A DNA stretch of 64,000 bases from Citrobacter sp. Marseille-Q6884 (GCF_945906775.1 NZ_CAMDRE010000001.1:1116001-1180000); one strand, 5' to 3'; shown: positions 1 to 9,989, counted from the stretch's first letter. Numbers and translations are program-made. The notes: generated by a model from the letters alone, not told the origin.

Positions 1-177
1 AGAACCCATGGCGATGGTACGTACGATACCGCCGCCGAGCTGTTGCTGAACTTCCAGCACCAGGCTCTCTTTACCATTCATAACCTCAAGAGCATCGTAC
101 ACGCGCGGTACGGCATCCTGAGGGAATTCGACGTCAACCACGGCGCCGATTACCTGGACAATTTTTCCAGTAGCCAT
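1..177 (-). CDS. atpD: ATP synthase F1 subunit beta (5'-partial N-terminal part)
   Basis: Only the first 59 codons are in the window; the gene runs off the left edge. The start ATG is the complement of 175-177. The visible protein begins MATGKIVQVIGAVVDVEF, the N-terminal beta-barrel of the catalytic beta subunit of F1, which binds and turns over ATP at the inner face of the membrane. The Walker A and catalytic residues lie outside the window. It follows atpG by 26 bases, the usual order of the atp operon. Identity is certain from the N-terminal sequence and the context. Confidence 0.97.
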   Translation of the reverse strand, partial: MATGKIVQVIGAVVDVEFPQDAVPRVYDALEVMNGKESLVLEVQQQLGGGIVRTIAMGS

Positions 178-203
178 CTTGAATCCTCTACGAATTAACC
201 TGG

Positions 204-1067
204 TTATACCGCGGATGCACCACCGACGATTTCGGTGAGTTCCTGAGTAATGCTGGCCTGACGAGCTTTGTTGTATACCAACTGCAGCTCTTTAATCAGG
301 CTGCCGCCATTGTCGGTCGCGGCTTTCATCGCCACCATACGTGCGGCCTGCTCGCTGGCCAGGTTTTCTACCACGCCCTGATAAACCTGAGATTCAACGT
401 AACGACGCAGCAGGGTATCCAGCAGCGGTTTCGGGTCGGGTTCATACAGGTAATCCCAGGCTTTTTGTTTTAACTCTTCATCTTCTGATGCCGGTAAAGG
501 CAGCAGCTGAGTCAGCGTCGGAACCTGAGACATGGTGTTAATAAATTTGTTGCTGACAACGTACAGTCTGTCCAGACGACCTTCATCGTAGGCCTGCAGC
601 ATCACTTTAACCGGACCGATCAGTTCGGACAGGGAAGGGTTATCCCCCATACCGGTTACCTGAGCAACCACATTACCGCCAACGGAGTTAAAGAAAGACA
701 CGCCTTTAGAGCCGATCATTGCGATATCGCACTGAACGCCTTTATCGGACCATGTTTTCATATCCGCCAGCAGTTTTTTGAACAGGTTAATGTTCAAGCC
801 ACCGCACAGACCACGGTCGGTCGACACCACCAGGTAGCCCACGCGTTTAACGTCGCGTTCTTCCAGGTAAGGGTGCTTATATTCCAGATTACCATTCGCA
901 AGGTGACCAATCACTTTGCGCATGGTCTCTGCATAAGGACGGCTGGCCGCCATGCGATCCTGCGATTTACGCATTTTGGAAGCGGCGACCATCTCCATCG
1001 CTTTAGTGATCTTCTGCGTGTTCTGGACGCTTGCGATCTTACTACGTATCTCTTTTGCGCCGGCCAT
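204..1067 (-). CDS. atpG: ATP synthase F1 subunit gamma
   Basis: 287 residues, the family's usual length. It is the central rotor shaft of F1 that couples proton flow through Fo to ATP synthesis in the alpha3beta3 head. The N-terminal helix (MAGAKEIRSKIASVQNTQKI, with conserved TKAMEMVAASKMRK after it) and the C-terminal helix (ARQASITQELTEIVGGASAV) are the two strands of the coiled-coil shaft and are well conserved. A DRGLCGGLN motif lies near residues 84-92. It lies 50 bases after atpA and 26 before atpD, in the same operon. Nothing unusual was seen. Confidence 0.98.
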   Translation of the reverse strand: MAGAKEIRSKIASVQNTQKITKAMEMVAASKMRKSQDRMAASRPYAETMRKVIGHLANGNLEYKHPYLEERDVKRVGYLVVSTDRGLCGGLNINLFKKLLADMKTWSDKGVQCDIAMIGSKGVSFFNSVGGNVVAQVTGMGDNPSLSELIGPVKVMLQAYDEGRLDRLYVVSNKFINTMSQVPTLTQLLPLPASEDEELKQKAWDYLYEPDPKPLLDTLLRRYVESQVYQGVVENLASEQAARMVAMKAATDNGGSLIKELQLVYNKARQASITQELTEIVGGASAV

Positions 1068-1117
1068 GAGCTTCTCCTCAATGCCTTGCGGTCCGCCCTA
1101 AGACAGACCGCCAGACG

Positions 1118-2659
1118 TTACCAGGACTGGGTTGCTTTGAAGGAATCGAGGATAGCTTTCAGCTTGCCTTCGATTTCATCGTTATAGCTACCGGACTGGT
1201 TAATCTCTTGCATCAGCGGAGCGTGATCACGGTCAACGTAAGCCAGCAGAGCGGCTTCGAAGCTACCGATTTTCGCCAGTTCCACATCTTCGAGGTAACC
1301 GCGTTCAGCCGCAAACAGCACCACACCCTGCTGTGCAACAGACATTGGGGCATACTGTTTCTGCTTCAGCAGTTCAGTGACTTTCTGACCATGGCTCAGC
1401 TGCTTACGCGTAGCTTCATCCAGGTCGGAAGCGAACTGAGAAAACGCTGCCAGTTCACGATACTGTGCCAGTGCGGTACGAATACCACCGGACAGTTTCT
1501 TGATGATCTTGGTCTGCGCTGCGCCACCTACACGAGATACGGAGATCCCTGGGTTAACTGCCGGACGAATACCGGAGTTAAACAGGTTGGTTTCCAGGAA
1601 GATCTGACCATCGGTAATAGAAATTACGTTAGTCGGAACGAACGCAGAAACGTCACCCGCCTGGGTTTCGATAATCGGCAGAGCGGTCAGGGAGCCGGTT
1701 TTACCTTTAACTTCACCATTGGTGAATTTCTCAACGTATTCCGCGTTAACACGGGATGCGCGTTCCAGCAGACGGGAGTGGAGGTAAAATACGTCGCCCG
1801 GGAATGCTTCACGTCCTGGCGGACGACGGAGCAGCAGGGAAACCTGACGGTAAGCAACAGCCTGTTTAGACAGGTCATCGTAAACGATCAGTGCATCTTC
1901 ACCGCGGTCACGGAAGTATTCGCCCATTGCGCAACCGGCATATGGCGCCAGGTATTGCAGTGCAGCAGATTCAGACGCGGTTGCCACAACAACGATGGTG
2001 TTGGACAGTGCGCCGTGTTCTTCCAGTTTACGAACCACGTTAGAAATGGTGGACGCTTTCTGGCCGATAGCCACGTACACACATTTGATGCCGGAATCAC
2101 GCTGGTTGATGATCGCATCGATTGCCATCGCGGTTTTACCGGTCTGACGGTCACCGATGATCAATTCACGCTGACCACGACCGATTGGGATCATGGCGTC
2201 AACGGATTTATAACCGGTCTGTACCGGCTGATCGACGGACTGACGTTCGATTACGCCCGGTGCGATAACTTCGATTGGCGAGAAGCCATCGTTATCAACC
2301 GGACCTTTACCGTCGATTGGGGAACCCAGAGTGTTCACCACACGACCCAGCAGGCCACGGCCAACCGGAACTTCCAGAATACGACCCGTACACTTAACCT
2401 TCATGCCTTCGGCGAGGTCAGCGTATGGACCCATCACAACTGCACCTACGGAGTCGCGCTCCAGGTTCAGTGCGATAGCGTAACGGTTACCCGGCAGGGA
2501 AATCATCTCACCCTGCATACAGTCGGCAAGACCGTGAATGCGGATAACACCGTCACTTACAGAAACAATAGTACCTTCGTTGTGAGCTTCGCTCACAACA
2601 CTGAACTGAGCAATGCGCTGCTTGATCAGTTCGCTGATTTCGGTGGAATTCAGTTGCAT
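1118..2659 (-). CDS. atpA: ATP synthase F1 subunit alpha
   Basis: 513 residues, the standard length. Non-catalytic nucleotide-binding subunit of the F1 head. The Walker A loop GDRQTGKTAMA is near residues 169-179, Walker B LIVYDDLSKQA near 266-276, and the ATP synthase alpha/beta signature PAVNPGISVS near 364-373. The N-terminal MQLNSTEISELIKQRIAQF helix is the part that contacts the delta subunit. It lies 12 bases after atpH. A long open frame on the opposite strand (1208-2806) is a shadow of this conserved gene. Confidence 0.98.
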   Translation of the reverse strand: MQLNSTEISELIKQRIAQFSVVSEAHNEGTIVSVSDGVIRIHGLADCMQGEMISLPGNRYAIALNLERDSVGAVVMGPYADLAEGMKVKCTGRILEVPVGRGLLGRVVNTLGSPIDGKGPVDNDGFSPIEVIAPGVIERQSVDQPVQTGYKSVDAMIPIGRGQRELIIGDRQTGKTAMAIDAIINQRDSGIKCVYVAIGQKASTISNVVRKLEEHGALSNTIVVVATASESAALQYLAPYAGCAMGEYFRDRGEDALIVYDDLSKQAVAYRQVSLLLRRPPGREAFPGDVFYLHSRLLERASRVNAEYVEKFTNGEVKGKTGSLTALPIIETQAGDVSAFVPTNVISITDGQIFLETNLFNSGIRPAVNPGISVSRVGGAAQTKIIKKLSGGIRTALAQYRELAAFSQFASDLDEATRKQLSHGQKVTELLKQKQYAPMSVAQQGVVLFAAERGYLEDVELAKIGSFEAALLAYVDRDHAPLMQEINQSGSYNDEIEGKLKAILDSFKATQSW

Positions 2660-2671
2660 GCTCCAGTCCCC

Positions 2672-3205
2672 TTAAGACTGCAAGACGTCTGCAAGGCGCT
2701 CAAGACGGCCGCGTACGCTGCCATCAATGACCATATCACCCGCACGGATGATTACGCCTGCCATTACAGACTTATCGATTTTGCAATTCAGCTTAACTTT
2801 GCGTGACAGACGTTTTTCCATCGCAGCGCTAATTTTTGCAAGCTGTTCATCACTCAGTGCATTGGCAGAAGTGACTTCTACCTCAGAGATAGCCTCACTG
2901 GCTGCACGCAGGTGAACAAACTGCTCAAAAACATCCGGGAGCGTATTCAGACGGTTATTTTCAGCCATTACCCTAATCAGGTTCTGGCCGTTTTCGTCCA
3001 GCTGCTCACCGCAGACTGCGATAAACGACTCTGCGAGCGTTTCCGGCGCCAGCGCGCCAGAGAGAAGCTCTGCCATTTGTTCGTTCTTTGTCACCTCAGC
3101 GGCAAACATCAGCATATCCTGCCAACGGTCAACGCTTTGGTGTTCAACGGCAAAGTCAAAAGCTGCTTTGGCGTAGGGGCGAGCTACCGTAATAAATTCA
3201 GACAT
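2672..3205 (-). CDS. atpH: ATP synthase F1 subunit delta
   Basis: 177 residues, matching the enterobacterial subunit. Part of the peripheral stalk that holds the F1 head to subunit b so that the rotor turns against a fixed stator. It begins MSEFITVARPYAKAAFDFAV, the conserved N-terminal helix of the OSCP/delta family, and ends with the SVRGRLERLADVLQS tail typical of the family. It lies 14 bases after atpF and 12 before atpA. Cytoplasmic, no membrane segment. Confidence 0.97.
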   Translation of the reverse strand: MSEFITVARPYAKAAFDFAVEHQSVDRWQDMLMFAAEVTKNEQMAELLSGALAPETLAESFIAVCGEQLDENGQNLIRVMAENNRLNTLPDVFEQFVHLRAASEAISEVEVTSANALSDEQLAKISAAMEKRLSRKVKLNCKIDKSVMAGVIIRAGDMVIDGSVRGRLERLADVLQS

Positions 3206-3219
3206 CAGCCCCTCCCTCC

Positions 3220-3690
3220 TTACAGTTCAGCGACAAGTTTGTCCACGATGTCGCTGTTAGCAGCTTCATCCACGGAACGTTCGATGATCTTCTCGGCGCC
3301 AGCAACAGCCAGGATAGCAACTTGCTTACGCAGCTCTTCGCGAGCACGTTTACGCTCGGCGTCAATTTCCGCCTGCGCCTGTGCCACGATTTTAGTACGT
3401 TCCTGCTCTGCTTCAGTTTTAGCTTCGTCCAGGATCTGAGCGCGACGTTTGTTCGCCTGCTCGATGATTACCTGAGCTTCCGCTTTAGCCTTTTTCAGCT
3501 GGTCGGTCGCGCTGGCCTTTGCAAGGTCAAGATCCTTATGTGCTCGTTCCGCAGAAGCAAGACCGTCAGCAATTTCTTTTTGACGTTTTTCGATGGCTGC
3601 CATTAATGGCGGCCATACGTACTTCATGCAGAACAGAACGAACAGGACAAACGCGATGGCCTGGCCGAGGATTGTTGCGTTAAGATTCAC
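3220..3690 (-). CDS. atpF: ATP synthase Fo subunit b
   Basis: 156 residues, the expected length. One N-terminal membrane helix (ILGQAIAFVLFVLFCMKYVW, about residues 7-26) is followed by a long charged helix rich in Ala, Glu, Lys and Arg that forms the dimeric coiled coil of the peripheral stalk. The C-terminal part binds subunit delta. It lies 59 bases after atpE and 14 before atpH. Nothing unusual was seen. Confidence 0.97.
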   Translation of the reverse strand: MNLNATILGQAIAFVLFVLFCMKYVWPPLMAAIEKRQKEIADGLASAERAHKDLDLAKASATDQLKKAKAEAQVIIEQANKRRAQILDEAKTEAEQERTKIVAQAQAEIDAERKRAREELRKQVAILAVAGAEKIIERSVDEAANSDIVDKLVAEL

Positions 3691-3749
3691 AGCACAATGC
3701 CTCTATCTAGTTAACGTTCTGATATTGCTCTTAATTCAAGCAACGCTTA

Positions 3750-3989
<240 letters not shown>

Positions 3990-4035
3990 GACAGTCTCCA
4001 GTTTGTTTCAGTTAAAACGTAGTAGTGTTGGTAAA

Positions 4036-4851
<816 letters not shown>

Positions 4852-4858
4852 GATGCCT

Positions 4859-5239
4859 TTACCCTTTGTTGTTAATTACAGCCGGTGCCAGTATCTGAAC
4901 CACCAGCACCAAAACCCACGTAACGATCAGCGGCAAGAATACCGCCTTCAAAACCGCCAACGCCACCACCAGCAATACCAGCATCGCTAACACCTTGAAG
5001 GCTTCGCCGAAGGCGAACGACCAGGCCACGCGGCCTTTTGCTGGTGTATGCGCCTGGTGACGCCAGGCAAATATCATAAACAACATATTAGGCAGTATCA
5101 CTGCCAATCCCCCGCATAATGCGGAGATGCCCCAGAAAGGGTCTTTGAGGCTGAACAGCAATCCACTTGCTATTACCGCCAGAAGCTGTGTGAGCAAAAG
5201 CTTACGAGCAACGTTTCGACTCAAGAGCGACATAGACAT
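4859..5239 (-). CDS. atpI: ATP synthase accessory protein AtpI
   Basis: 126 residues from the ATG at 5237-5239, whose protein begins MSMSLLSRNVARKLLLTQLL. An upstream in-frame ATG (5309-5311) would add 24 residues with no family counterpart. The chosen start has a purine-rich GGGAGCAGGAG about 10 bases before it. The protein has four predicted membrane segments and is known in the family as a helper of c-ring assembly or magnesium uptake, not needed for catalysis. First gene of the atp operon, 7 bases before atpB. Confidence 0.93.
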   Translation of the reverse strand: MSMSLLSRNVARKLLLTQLLAVIASGLLFSLKDPFWGISALCGGLAVILPNMLFMIFAWRHQAHTPAKGRVAWSFAFGEAFKVLAMLVLLVVALAVLKAVFLPLIVTWVLVLVVQILAPAVINNKG

Positions 5240-5329
5240 CACGTTTTTACTCCTGCTCCCTTCGAGGTACGCCGCGTGTCGTATAAAACGTTCTTTATGG
5301 CTTAGAGTCAAGCATCAAAAAGCGGACAA

Positions 5330-5357
5330 ATTATACGGTGCGCCTTCGTGATTTCAA
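5330..5357 (-). promoter_or_regulatory. atp operon promoter
   Basis: On the minus strand, TTGAAA (5352-5357) and a perfect TATAAT (5330-5335) are separated by 16 bases. They lie about 90 bases before the atpI start. This matches the main unc/atp promoter of E. coli as I recall it. Transcription would run leftward into atpI. Confidence 0.85.
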
Positions 5358-5854
5358 ACAATAAGTAGCTAAAAAGTGAATAAATGTTTAAATATTTTTC
5401 TCCGGGCCACATTTATTACTTTTCGGCAAACTGTGAACGATCATGCAAAACTGCAAATACCGCGTAAACACTGGCGATAAAGCGTGCACCAGATCACATA
5501 TCGAACATATTCACCTTCGCATATTTTATTTACGTGGCAAATGATGCGTTTTTATCTTTTTGATATTTAAGCGTAAAAAACATCACTGTTTTAGAAATAA
5601 CGCCTAACACCAAAAAAACCACTCATTGACATTTATAATAAAAAATTAACACAAGCCGGTGATTCTTACGTTCTATTTTTAGCAGCCTGATATTTTCACA
5701 GTTGACTTGTTTCACTTTTAACAAAAAACGGTACGTTATAGTTATGATGCAAAACAGTAAGGCACAGGTGAAATGTAACAACATTTAACCACACTGTACC
5801 CTCCGATTTTTAACACCTGCAGTACCCTTTTTTTTCTATTTTTTTTGACAAATA
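5358..5854. other. AT-rich intergenic region between rsmG and the atp promoter
   Basis: No coding frame is supported here. The stretch is AT-rich, especially 5560-5660 and 5815-5860, with several A and T runs. On the minus strand, TGTGA followed six bases later by GCACG (5483-5498) loosely resembles a CRP site. Minor atp promoters are possible, but I could not place boxes with confidence. Confidence 0.5.
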
Positions 5855-6478
5855 TTAAATTTTGTTTGGCTTAATAACCACCAAATGACGTTCCCCATCC
5901 AGTTGAGGAACCCGTAATTTTACAATCTCCTCGACGCTGAATTCAGCGGGCAAAGAGGCAATCTCATCTTCAGGTACCAGCCCTTTTAATGCGTAAAAAC
6001 GCCCGTTTTGACCGGGTAAATGATGACACCAGCTCACCATGTCGTTGAGCGACGCAAAAGCACGACTGATCACCCCATCAAAAGGCGGTTCTGAAGGGAA
6101 CTCTTCAACCCTACTCTGCACTGGCGCGATGTTATCCAGTTTGAGCTCATGCTGTACCTGACGCAAAAAGCGTACGCGTTTTCCCAGGCTATCCAGCAAC
6201 GTAAAATGCGCCTGAGGCAGCACGATGGCGAGCGGAATACCCGGCAATCCCGGTCCCGTACCCACGTCAATAAAGCGCTCGCCCTGCAGATGAGGTGCGA
6301 CAACAATGCTGTCGAGAATATGGCGCACCAACATTTCGTTGGGATCACGAACCGATGTCAGGTTGTACGCCTTATTCCATTTATGCAGCATATCAACATA
6401 CGCAATCAGCTGATTTTTCTGGTGATCGGTAAGAGAAATACCGGCATCAGCCAGCAGACGAGAAAGTTTGTTAAGCAC
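5855..6478 (-). CDS. rsmG: 16S rRNA (guanine527-N7)-methyltransferase RsmG
   Basis: 207 residues, the family length. It methylates N7 of G527 in the 530 loop of 16S rRNA using S-adenosylmethionine; loss of the family member gives low-level streptomycin resistance. The SAM-binding motif FIDVGTGPGLPGIPLA is at about residues 69-84, and a DSLGKRVRFL stretch follows. It is the second gene after mnmG (old names gidA and gidB), with a 100-base spacer that holds a REP element. It is followed by the long AT-rich gap before atpI. Confidence 0.97.
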   Translation of the reverse strand: MLNKLSRLLADAGISLTDHQKNQLIAYVDMLHKWNKAYNLTSVRDPNEMLVRHILDSIVVAPHLQGERFIDVGTGPGLPGIPLAIVLPQAHFTLLDSLGKRVRFLRQVQHELKLDNIAPVQSRVEEFPSEPPFDGVISRAFASLNDMVSWCHHLPGQNGRFYALKGLVPEDEIASLPAEFSVEEIVKLRVPQLDGERHLVVIKPNKI

Positions 6479-6502
6479 GGCAGTTACCTGTCTATAAAAT
6501 TT

Positions 6503-6533
6503 GCCCGGTGGCGCTAGCGCTGACCGGGCCTAC
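6503..6533. repeat. REP-like palindromic element between mnmG and rsmG
   Basis: The segment starts GCCCGGTGGCGCTAGCGC and ends GACCGGGCCTAC. It is an imperfect palindrome of the REP type (GCC-GG-TGGCGC, centre, GCGC-CC-GG-CCTAC). A second hairpin, GGCGGGT (6544-6550) with ACCCGCC (6560-6566), lies next to it. Such elements in enterobacteria often protect upstream mRNA from 3' decay. Here it would sit between the mnmG and rsmG messages. Confidence 0.75.
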
Positions 6534-6578
6534 AAATCTGTCAGGCGGGTAAAAGCGTCACCCGCCAAAACTGCGCTT

Positions 6579-8468
6579 TTACGCGCTGCGTCGCAGCATA
6601 CCTTGTTTTTTCAGCCATACCAGCAGAATAGAGATAGCCGCAGGCGTCACGCCGGAGATGCGCGATGCCTGACCGATCGACACAGGTTTGTGATCGTTCA
6701 GTTTGGCAATCACTTCATTCGACAAACCGGAGACCTGGCGATAATCCAGCGTCGCAGGCAGCAGCGTATTCTCGTTGCGCTGCTGTCTGTCGATTTCATC
6801 CTGTTGGCGAGCGATATAACCTTCGTACTTAACCTGAATCTCAACCTGTTCAGCGGCCTGAGCATCATCCAGAGCTGGCGCAAATGCAGACAACGATGTC
6901 AGCTGCGCATAAGTCATGTCAGGGCGACGCAGCAGATCTTCACCACTGGCCTCGCGTGACAGAGGTGTAGCAAGGTGAGCATTGACTTCGGCGGCAGACT
7001 CGGCCAACGGGTTCACCCACGTTGATTTTAGACGCTGACGTTCTTGTTCGATGCGCTCCAGTTTTTCATTGAAGCGCGCCCAACGTTCATCATCCACCAG
7101 ACCCAACTCACGTCCTACCTCGGTCAGACGCAAATCGGCGTTATCTTCACGCAGCATCAGACGGTATTCAGCGCGAGAGGTAAACATGCGGTACGGCTCT
7201 TTGGTGCCAAGCGTACACAGGTCGTCCACCAGCACACCAAGATAGGCCTGAGAACGCGCAGGCGCCCAGCCCTCTTTGTCTGCAGACAGACGGGCAGCGT
7301 TCAGCCCTGCCAGTAAACCTTGCGCTGCAGCTTCTTCGTAACCGGTTGTACCGTTAATTTGACCCGCAAAGAACAGCCCCTGAATAAATTTGCTTTCAAG
7401 CGTGGGCTTCAGATCGCGTGGATCGAAGAAATCGTACTCAATCGCATAGCCTGGGCGAACGATTCTGGCGTTTTCCATCCCCTGCATGGAACGGACGATC
7501 TGCATCTGCACATCGAACGGAAGGCTGGTGGAAATACCGTTCGGGTAAATTTCGTTGGAGGTCAGTCCTTCCGGTTCGAGGAAGATCTGATGTTGGTTTC
7601 TGTCGGCAAAGCGCATGACTTTGTCTTCGATCGACGGGCAGTAACGTGGGCCGATACCTTCGATCACACCCGCATACATCGGGCTACGATCGAGGTTATT
7701 ACGGATCACGTCATGGGTTTTCTCATTGGTGTGCGTGATGTAGCAAGGCACCTGTTCAGGATGCTGCGAGGCATTGCCCATAAACGAGAAAACCGGCATC
7801 GGGTTATCGCCATGCTGTTGCGCCAGCACGCTGAAATCGATAGTACGCGCATCAATGCGCGGTGGTGTCCCGGTTTTAAGACGGCTTACGCGTAGCGGCA
7901 GTTCACGCAAACGGCGTGACAGCGGAATTGATGGCGGATCGCCCGCACGGCCACCGCTGTAGTTGTCCAGTCCGATATGAATTTTACCGTCGAGGAAAGT
8001 CCCGACAGTCAGCACAACCGCTTTGGCACGGAACTTCAGTCCCATTTGGGTCACGGCGCCAACGACACGATCGTTTTCGACAATCAGATCTTCAACCGCC
8101 TGCTGGAAGATCATCAGATTGGGCTGGTTCTCCAGCGCGGTGCGTACCGCCTGCCGATAGAGCACACGATCCGCCTGAGCACGAGTGGCGCGAACAGCCG
8201 GTCCTTTACTCGCGTTTAGTATCCTAAACTGGATACCTGCATGGTCGATCGCTTTGGCCATCAGTCCGCCAAGCGCATCCACTTCTTTTACCAGGTGTCC
8301 CTTCCCAATGCCGCCAATCGCCGGGTTGCAGCTCATTTGCCCCAGAGTGTCGATATTGTGTGTCAAAAGCAGAGTCTGTTGACCCATTCGCGCCGCGGCC
8401 ATTGCGGCCTCGGTGCCTGCATGACCCCCGCCAATGATGATGACGTCAAAAGGATCCTGATAAAACAT
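6579..8468 (-). CDS. mnmG: tRNA uridine-5-carboxymethylaminomethyl modification enzyme MnmG
   Basis: 629 residues, the E. coli length. FAD-dependent enzyme that works with MnmE to place the carboxymethylaminomethyl group on wobble uridine 34 of several tRNAs. The N-terminal dinucleotide-binding loop is FDVIIIGGGHAGTEAA (about residues 7-22), and conserved family blocks GGRAGDPPSIPLS and GYAIEYDF follow. The C-terminal helical domain ends ILLVWLKKQGMLRRSA. It is transcribed away from oriC, as in E. coli, where its transcription affects origin opening. Confidence 0.98.
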   Translation of the reverse strand: MFYQDPFDVIIIGGGHAGTEAAMAAARMGQQTLLLTHNIDTLGQMSCNPAIGGIGKGHLVKEVDALGGLMAKAIDHAGIQFRILNASKGPAVRATRAQADRVLYRQAVRTALENQPNLMIFQQAVEDLIVENDRVVGAVTQMGLKFRAKAVVLTVGTFLDGKIHIGLDNYSGGRAGDPPSIPLSRRLRELPLRVSRLKTGTPPRIDARTIDFSVLAQQHGDNPMPVFSFMGNASQHPEQVPCYITHTNEKTHDVIRNNLDRSPMYAGVIEGIGPRYCPSIEDKVMRFADRNQHQIFLEPEGLTSNEIYPNGISTSLPFDVQMQIVRSMQGMENARIVRPGYAIEYDFFDPRDLKPTLESKFIQGLFFAGQINGTTGYEEAAAQGLLAGLNAARLSADKEGWAPARSQAYLGVLVDDLCTLGTKEPYRMFTSRAEYRLMLREDNADLRLTEVGRELGLVDDERWARFNEKLERIEQERQRLKSTWVNPLAESAAEVNAHLATPLSREASGEDLLRRPDMTYAQLTSLSAFAPALDDAQAAEQVEIQVKYEGYIARQQDEIDRQQRNENTLLPATLDYRQVSGLSNEVIAKLNDHKPVSIGQASRISGVTPAAISILLVWLKKQGMLRRSA

Positions 8469-8521
8469 GGTAATTGCCTCGCATAACGCGGTGTGAAAAT
8501 GGATTGAAGCCCGGGCCGTGG

Positions 8522-8550
8522 ATTCTACTCAACTTTAGTCGATCGAGAAA
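8522..8550 (-). promoter_or_regulatory. mnmG (gidA) promoter
   Basis: On the minus strand, TAGAAT (8522-8527) is a -10 box. A weak TTTCTC lies 17 bases upstream at 8545-8550. The bases after the -10 are GC-rich (CCACGGCCCGGGC), a discriminator expected of a stringently controlled promoter. The position next to oriC matches PgidA of E. coli. Confidence 0.6.
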
Positions 8551-8556
8551 GACCTG

Positions 8557-8824
8557 GGATCCTGGGTATTAAAAAGAAGATCTTTTTATTTAGAGATCTG
8601 TTTTATTGTGATCTCTTATTAGGATCGCGACCTTCTGTGGATAAGGGCGATCCTTTTAATAAGATCAACAGGTTGTTGAGGATCATTAGCTGTGAATGAT
8701 CGGTGATCCTGGTCCGTATAAGCTGGGATCAGAATGAAGGGTTATACACAACTCAAAAACTGAACAACGGTTGTTCTTTGGATAACTACCGGTTGATCCA
8801 AGCTTACTACCAGAGTTATCCACA
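8557..8824. other. oriC: Chromosomal replication origin oriC
   Basis: The three AT-rich 13-mers of the unwinding element are at 8579-8591, 8595-8607 and 8610-8622, each starting GATCT. DnaA boxes: R1 TGTGGATAA (8636-8644), R2 TTATACACA (8742-8750), R3 TTTGGATAA (8777-8785) and R4 TTATCCACA (8816-8824). An IHF-like site ATCAACAGGTTG is at 8664-8675, between R1 and R2. I count twelve GATC Dam/SeqA sites by eye. Layout and flanking genes (mnmG left, mioC right) are those of E. coli. Confidence 0.97.
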
Positions 8825-8840
8825 CTCGATCGCACGATCT

Positions 8841-9290
8841 TTACACGTTTTTGAGTAAATTAATCCAGGATCCCAGCCAAACCTCCGCCGGATCTTCAGG
8901 AATATCGTGTTCAAGAACATTGATCCTGAGTGTTTCGCCGATCTGTTTTGCCCCCGATGAGGTCAGTTCAGCCTGTAATTTATCGATCGCGCCACAGAAC
9001 GTGTCGTATTCGCGGCTGCCGATGCCAATCGCACCGAAACGCACCTGAGAAAGGTCGGTTTTCTGCGACTGAAGATCTTTATAGAAGGGCAGTAGGTTAT
9101 CCGGAATGTCTCCTGCTCCATGCGTTGAGCTGATAACCAGCCAAATGCCGGATGTCGAGAGCTCCTCTACTTGCGGACCGTGCAAGGTTTCGGTTGAAAA
9201 ACCCGCATCTTCCAGCTTTTCAGCAAGATGTTCTGCAACGTATTCGGCACCGCCCAGGGTGCTGCCGCTGATAAGAGTGATGTCTGCCAT
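8841..9290 (-). CDS. mioC: FMN-binding flavoprotein MioC
   Basis: 149 residues, close to the E. coli length. Flavodoxin-like domain: the phosphate-binding loop ISGSTLGGAEYVAEHL is near residues 7-22, the SSTHGAGDIPDN isoalloxazine loop near 54-65, and GIGSREYDTFCGA near 91-103. The family member is an electron carrier reported to support biotin synthase in vitro. The gene reads leftward into oriC, so its transcription can cross the origin. Confidence 0.96.
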   Translation of the reverse strand: MADITLISGSTLGGAEYVAEHLAEKLEDAGFSTETLHGPQVEELSTSGIWLVISSTHGAGDIPDNLLPFYKDLQSQKTDLSQVRFGAIGIGSREYDTFCGAIDKLQAELTSSGAKQIGETLRINVLEHDIPEDPAEVWLGSWINLLKNV

Positions 9291-9318
9291 TGATCGCCCA
9301 CCTTTATAAAGAGCGCGT

Positions 9319-9358
9319 ATTGTACGCTGTGAGCGAGCTGGGATCTACCTGTGGAAAA
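9319..9358 (-). promoter_or_regulatory. mioC promoter with DnaA-box-like site
   Basis: On the minus strand a TACAAT -10 box is at 9319-9324, about 30 bases before the mioC start. A DnaA-box variant, TGTGGAAAA on the plus strand (9350-9358), overlaps the upstream part. This fits the known DnaA repression of mioC in E. coli. I found no good -35 hexamer. Confidence 0.6.
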
Positions 9359-9379
9359 GCAGGGGATTTAAAAAAACGA

Positions 9380-9838
9380 TCAAGGCTTGATAGTACGCAT
9401 GATCGGGTTCTGCAGGACGATCAGGGTTTCCGTGGACTGTATTTCATCAATTGTTTGGATCTTGTTGATAAGTACCTGCTGCAGAGCGTCGATGGATTTG
9501 CACATTACCTTAATAAAGATGCTGTAGTGACCCGTGGTGTAATACGCCTCCGTAACTTCATCAAGACTTTCCAGTCTGGCCAGTGCGGATGGATAGTCTT
9601 TGGCGCTTTTCAGAATGATGCCGATAAAACAACCTACGTCGTAACCCAGTTGTTTAGGGCTGACATCAATACGCGCGCCGGTAATGATTCCGGCTTGCTT
9701 CATTTTCTCAACACGCACGTGAATAGTGCCGGGGCTGACACCAAATTGTTTAGCCAGTTCTGCGTAAGCGGTGCGGGCATTTTCCATCAGGGCGTCAAGA
9801 ATGCCGCGGTCCAGATTGTCGATCTGATAATTTTCCAT
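9380..9838 (-). CDS. asnC: Transcriptional regulator AsnC
   Basis: 152 residues. Lrp/AsnC family: an N-terminal helix-turn-helix (LDRGILDALMENARTAYAEL to VSPGTIHVRVEKM, about residues 9-47) and a C-terminal RAM ligand-binding domain. The family member activates asnA and represses itself in response to asparagine. It is divergent from asnA, sharing a 150-base region, and upstream of mioC. Some asnC transcripts read into mioC in E. coli. Confidence 0.96.
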   Translation of the reverse strand: MENYQIDNLDRGILDALMENARTAYAELAKQFGVSPGTIHVRVEKMKQAGIITGARIDVSPKQLGYDVGCFIGIILKSAKDYPSALARLESLDEVTEAYYTTGHYSIFIKVMCKSIDALQQVLINKIQTIDEIQSTETLIVLQNPIMRTIKP

Positions 9839-9989
9839 AGGTTTTTCTTATGTAGATTAATGATTCAATCTATTTTAGCGGATTATTTTAACGAATCAAA
9901 ATCCATAACGGCTTTTTGCTTGTTGATTATTGAAAATTGACTCCATTCTGTTGCTTAATCATAGGCAACAGGACACAGGAGTAAACATA
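9839..9989. promoter_or_regulatory. Divergent asnC/asnA control region
   Basis: This 151-base AT-rich spacer must hold the promoters for asnC (left) and asnA (right) and, by analogy, the AsnC site. The asnA ribosome binding site AGGAG is at 9977-9981, nine bases before the start. I could not assign -35 and -10 boxes with confidence. Confidence 0.5.

Noticed and set aside
1208..2806. 532-codon open frame on the plus strand opposite atpA
   Set aside because: It is the antisense shadow of a conserved gene; codon bias of atpA keeps the frame open, and the translation has no domain-like features.
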